From NCBI GenBank assembly GCA_038222915.1, contig JBBRHH010000065.1, positions 1-16,304 on the forward strand: a DNA stretch of 16,304 nt, given 5' to 3'. Of this stretch, positions 13,576 to 16,304 are shown piece after piece. The first letter of the stretch is position 1. Every line of letters starts with the position of its first letter. The stretch comes from JBBRHH01 sp038222915. GTDB lineage: Bacteria; Planctomycetota; Phycisphaerae; Tepidisphaerales; Tepidisphaeraceae. The notes beneath the pieces are model-generated. The model searched no databases, was not told the origin of the DNA, and worked only from the letters and a program-made list of their open reading frames with translations. A program made the translations under genes and the position numbers.

Positions 13576-16304
13576 ATGTCCACCCTCCTCCCCATCATCA
13601 CCTCCGACGACCCGGCCGTTCGCAATACGCCGCTGGAAGCCTTCTGCCGCACCGCCTCCACCGCCCAGCTCCTCGCCGAATGCCAGGACCTCGACGCCTT
13701 CCGCCGTCACACCGACAACCTCTATCAACGCGTCCGCGCCCTCTTCTTCCTCTACGCCATCCACCGCTTCCATCTCCCTCCCACGCTCAACCCCAGCGCC
13801 CGTGGCCTCGTTCCCTTCGACGGCTACAACCATCTCCTCCAGCGCCGCTTCGAAGAGGCCGTCGACGTCTTCCAAAGCGCCGAAAAATCCATGGGCCCCA
13901 ACGAAGGCATCTGCAGTGCCCTCGCCTCCGCCTACAAAGAGCTCGCCTTCCAAACCCTCGCCAACCAGGTCCGCCGCAGCGTCCGCTCCACCCGCGGCAA
14001 CCAGTGGATGTTCCGCATCGGCCACCCCGCCGACCAACCCCTCACCATCCGCCCCGAACTATTAAAGCGCGGCGGCGACGGCGCATTCCCCATCCTCAGC
14101 GAAAAAACCCCCGTCCGCATGGATCTCTCCCACAGCGGCTGGAGCGACATCTTCTTCCTCGGCATGGATTACCCCGAAGGCGCGCGCGTCCTCAACGTCT
14201 CCATCGATCTCGCCGTCCATGGCCGCGACGCCTCCCCCAAGCCCCCCGTCGAAGCCTACCTCCGCGTCATCGACGAATCCGTCCTCCGTCTCGTCAGCGT
14301 TGATCTCGGCGCACGAGCCGACATCACCAGCCTCCAGGAAGTCTTCGACTTCGCCAAAGACTACCTCGGCCTCCTCAAAGCCGCCGTCATCGCCTCCGGC
14401 ATCATCCCCCCCGGCATGGAAGGCTCCGGCCAAAGCCTCGCCGACCTCCTCACCCGCATGGTCGGCCCAGGTCTCGGCCTCGAAATCGTCAGCAGCGTTA
14501 ACAACATCCCCAAAGGCTCCCGCCTTGCCGTCTCCACCAATCTCCTCGGCTCCCTCATCTCCGCCTGCATGCGCGCCACCGGCCAGGCCAAATCCCTCAC
14601 CGGCGAGCTCGAAGAGAACGAACGTCGCCTCGTCGCCGCCCGCGCCATCCTTGGCGAATGGCTCGGCGGCTCAGGCGGCGGCTGGCAGGACTCCGGCGGC
14701 GTCTGGCCCGGCATGAAACTCATCCAGGGCGCACCGGCAATGGAAGGCGACCCTGAGCACGGCGTCAGCCGCGGCCGCTTATTGCCTAATCATAGAATTC
14801 TCAATCAAACGGATGCCTCCCCAAAAACCCGCCAGCAACTCCAGGACAGCCTCGTCCTCGTCCACGGCGGGATGGCCCAGAACGTCGGCCCCATCCTCGA
14901 GATGGTCACCGAAAAATACCTCCTCCGCTCCGAAGCCGAATGGATCGCCCGCGGCCAGGCCGGAACCATCCTCGACGAGATCCTCGCCTCACTACAAAAA
15001 GGCGATCTCCCCGCCATCGGCAGCGCCACCACCCGCAATTTCCTCGGCCCCCTCCAAACCATCATCCCCTGGGCCAGCAACTACTACACCGAAACCCTCA
15101 TTCAAAACACCAAGGCGAAATTCGGCGCGGACTTCTGGGGCTTCTGGATGCTCGGCGGCATGTCAGGCGGCGGCATGGGCTTCATCGTCGCCCCCCATCG
15201 CAAGGCCGAGGCGCAAACCTTCCTCCAGGACATGATGAGCCAGGTCCGCCGCGATCTGAAGCACGCCCTCCCCTTCGCCATGGAACCTGTCGTCTACGAT
15301 TTCAAGATCAATCCCCACGGCACCTTCGCTGAGTTGCTGCGCGATGAAGATGCCCTCATGCCCGCTTCCTACTACGCGATGATGGTCCCCCAGACCCTCC
15401 GCAAAAATCCCCGCGAGCTCACCCGGTCCAAGCGCGCCGAGCTTGAGCGCTTCGCCGTCGCCTGCCGCAGCCGCCCCGAACTCGGCGGCATGGTCGAAAC
15501 ACTCTTCGACCGTCTCTTCGAACGCCCCCAAACCCAGACCGGCCAGGCCGATCTCACCGGCCTCCTCGACAAATTCGGCTTCGACCGCCAGCAGCACGAA
15601 TGGATCCGCGCCCACCTCCACGATGGCCGCATCGGCCTCGCCCAAAACCGCCTCCCCGCCAGCACCGACATCCAGGACGTCCGCGCCGACGACGTCATCG
15701 ACACCACCTCCGGCATTGAAGACAAGTTCCGCGCCATCGGCCTCGACGCCCTCAAGTCCGGCGCGGTCGGCGTGGTCAGCCTCGCCGCAGGCGTCGGCAG
15801 CCGCTGGACGCAAGGCGCAGGCGTCGTCAAAGCCCTCCACCCCTTCTGCAAACTCGGTGGGAAATTCCGCACCTTCGTGGAAACCCACCTCGCCAAAAGC
15901 CGCCGCATCGGCCGCCTCTCCGGAACCCTCCCCGCCCACATCGTCACCACCAGCTACCTCACCCACGAACCCATCGAAAGCTATCTCAATAGTTGTAATA
16001 ACTACAATTACAATGGACCCCTCTGCCTCTCGCCCGGCCACGCCATCGGCCTCCGCATGATCCCCATGGTCCGCGACCTCCGCTTCGCCTGGGAAGAAAT
16101 GCCGCAAAAAATGCTCGACCAGCAACAGCAGAAAGTCCGCGAAAGCCTCCACGCCGCCCTCATCAACTGGGCCACCGAAGCCGGCGAAGGCAACGACTAC
16201 ACCGACAACGTCCCTCTCCAGTGCCTCCACCCCGTCGGCCACTGGTTCGAAATCGCCAACCTCCTCCGCAACGGCGTCCTGCAAAAACTCCTCGAAGAAC
16301 GGCC
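13576..16304 (+). CDS. Bifunctional protein: fucokinase-like GHMP kinase fused to UDPGP-type pyrophosphorylase (3' end cut off)
   Basis: The frame is open for 909 codons from ATG 13576 to the window end without a stop. Residues 1-175 are a mostly helical region I do not recognise. The GHMP kinase part begins near 178: TPVRMDLSHSGWSD (178-191) matches the first motif of L-fucokinase-type GHMP kinases (GRxDxxGGWxDTP). NIPKGSRLAVSTNLLGS (310-326) stands where the ATP loop PxGSGLGTSS is expected. GGSGGGWQDSGG (364-375) is the strongly conserved GGGWQD element of fucokinases. GGMSGGGMGF (527-536) is the third GHMP motif. From about 716 a nucleotidyltransferase follows: VVSLAAGVGSRW (733-744) with VVKALHPF (750-757) is the nucleotide loop of UDPGP-type enzymes, and LSPGHAIGLRMIPMVRDLRFAWEE (743 + about 80) agrees with this family. 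The likely reaction series is sugar to sugar-1-phosphate to NDP-sugar. It lies 9 bp after the GalU-like gene. The substrate is unknown. Confidence 0.8.
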   Translation, partial: MSTLLPIITSDDPAVRNTPLEAFCRTASTAQLLAECQDLDAFRRHTDNLYQRVRALFFLYAIHRFHLPPTLNPSARGLVPFDGYNHLLQRRFEEAVDVFQSAEKSMGPNEGICSALASAYKELAFQTLANQVRRSVRSTRGNQWMFRIGHPADQPLTIRPELLKRGGDGAFPILSEKTPVRMDLSHSGWSDIFFLGMDYPEGARVLNVSIDLAVHGRDASPKPPVEAYLRVIDESVLRLVSVDLGARADITSLQEVFDFAKDYLGLLKAAVIASGIIPPGMEGSGQSLADLLTRMVGPGLGLEIVSSVNNIPKGSRLAVSTNLLGSLISACMRATGQAKSLTGELEENERRLVAARAILGEWLGGSGGGWQDSGGVWPGMKLIQGAPAMEGDPEHGVSRGRLLPNHRILNQTDASPKTRQQLQDSLVLVHGGMAQNVGPILEMVTEKYLLRSEAEWIARGQAGTILDEILASLQKGDLPAIGSATTRNFLGPLQTIIPWASNYYTETLIQNTKAKFGADFWGFWMLGGMSGGGMGFIVAPHRKAEAQTFLQDMMSQVRRDLKHALPFAMEPVVYDFKINPHGTFAELLRDEDALMPASYYAMMVPQTLRKNPRELTRSKRAELERFAVACRSRPELGGMVETLFDRLFERPQTQTGQADLTGLLDKFGFDRQQHEWIRAHLHDGRIGLAQNRLPASTDIQDVRADDVIDTTSGIEDKFRAIGLDALKSGAVGVVSLAAGVGSRWTQGAGVVKALHPFCKLGGKFRTFVETHLAKSRRIGRLSGTLPAHIVTTSYLTHEPIESYLNSCNNYNYNGPLCLSPGHAIGLRMIPMVRDLRFAWEEMPQKMLDQQQQKVRESLHAALINWATEAGEGNDYTDNVPLQCLHPVGHWFEIANLLRNGVLQKLLEER

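Noticed and set aside
15993..16013. AT-rich patch with a perfect 7-bp inverted repeat (TTGTAAT ... ATTACAA)
   Set aside because: It is inside the pyrophosphorylase coding part and encodes an Asn/Tyr-rich stretch next to the conserved SPG motif. The use of AAT and TAC codons explains it without a separate function.

Overview
The window comes from a GC-rich bacterium with a strong preference for codons ending in C. I infer a member of the Planctomycetota (perhaps Phycisphaerae) or the wider PVC group. The grounds are an exported DUF1080 (3-keto-disaccharide hydrolase) protein, the extreme codon bias, and several starts with no visible Shine-Dalgarno sequence. The assignment is tentative because there is no rRNA or other marker gene here.

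Layout. At the left edge, on the minus strand, is the first 59 codons of an ABC-2 type permease. It is followed on the plus strand by a small putative lipoprotein (310-582) and a membrane acyltransferase-3 protein (681-1898) whose base composition is less biased than its neighbours. Two exported proteins lie on the minus strand: a DUF481 outer-membrane barrel protein (3686-2670) and a DUF1080 protein (2601-1927).

A plus-strand polysaccharide cluster runs from 4039 to 11836. It holds a Wzm-type permease, a Wzt-type ATPase with a C-terminal carbohydrate-binding-like domain, and five glycosyltransferases (GT2, rhamnosyltransferase-like GT2, GT4, GT2, GT4). Spacings of 9-64 bp suggest one operon. 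Together these genes can build a glycan on a lipid carrier in the cytoplasm and export it by the ABC-transporter-dependent route, as for O-antigens. The acyltransferase upstream could decorate such a glycan.

An orphan antitoxin-like gene follows on the minus strand (12045-11845). Next is a 660-bp non-coding stretch (12046-12705) rich in structure: a perfect inverted repeat against a TTGACA box, several hairpins, a 20-bp direct repeat and a textbook G-quadruplex motif followed by six T.

The right end carries two adjacent nucleotide-sugar genes 9 bp apart. The first is a GalU-like nucleotidyltransferase with an altered signature motif. The second is a very large protein, cut by the window end, that joins an L-fucokinase-like GHMP kinase (N-terminal) to a UDPGP-type sugar-nucleotide pyrophosphorylase (C-terminal). 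That is the reverse of the domain order in the known bifunctional fucokinase/GDP-fucose pyrophosphorylase (FKP/FKGP). Its kinase glycine-rich motif is also divergent. This pair, with the structured region before it, is the most novel part of the window.
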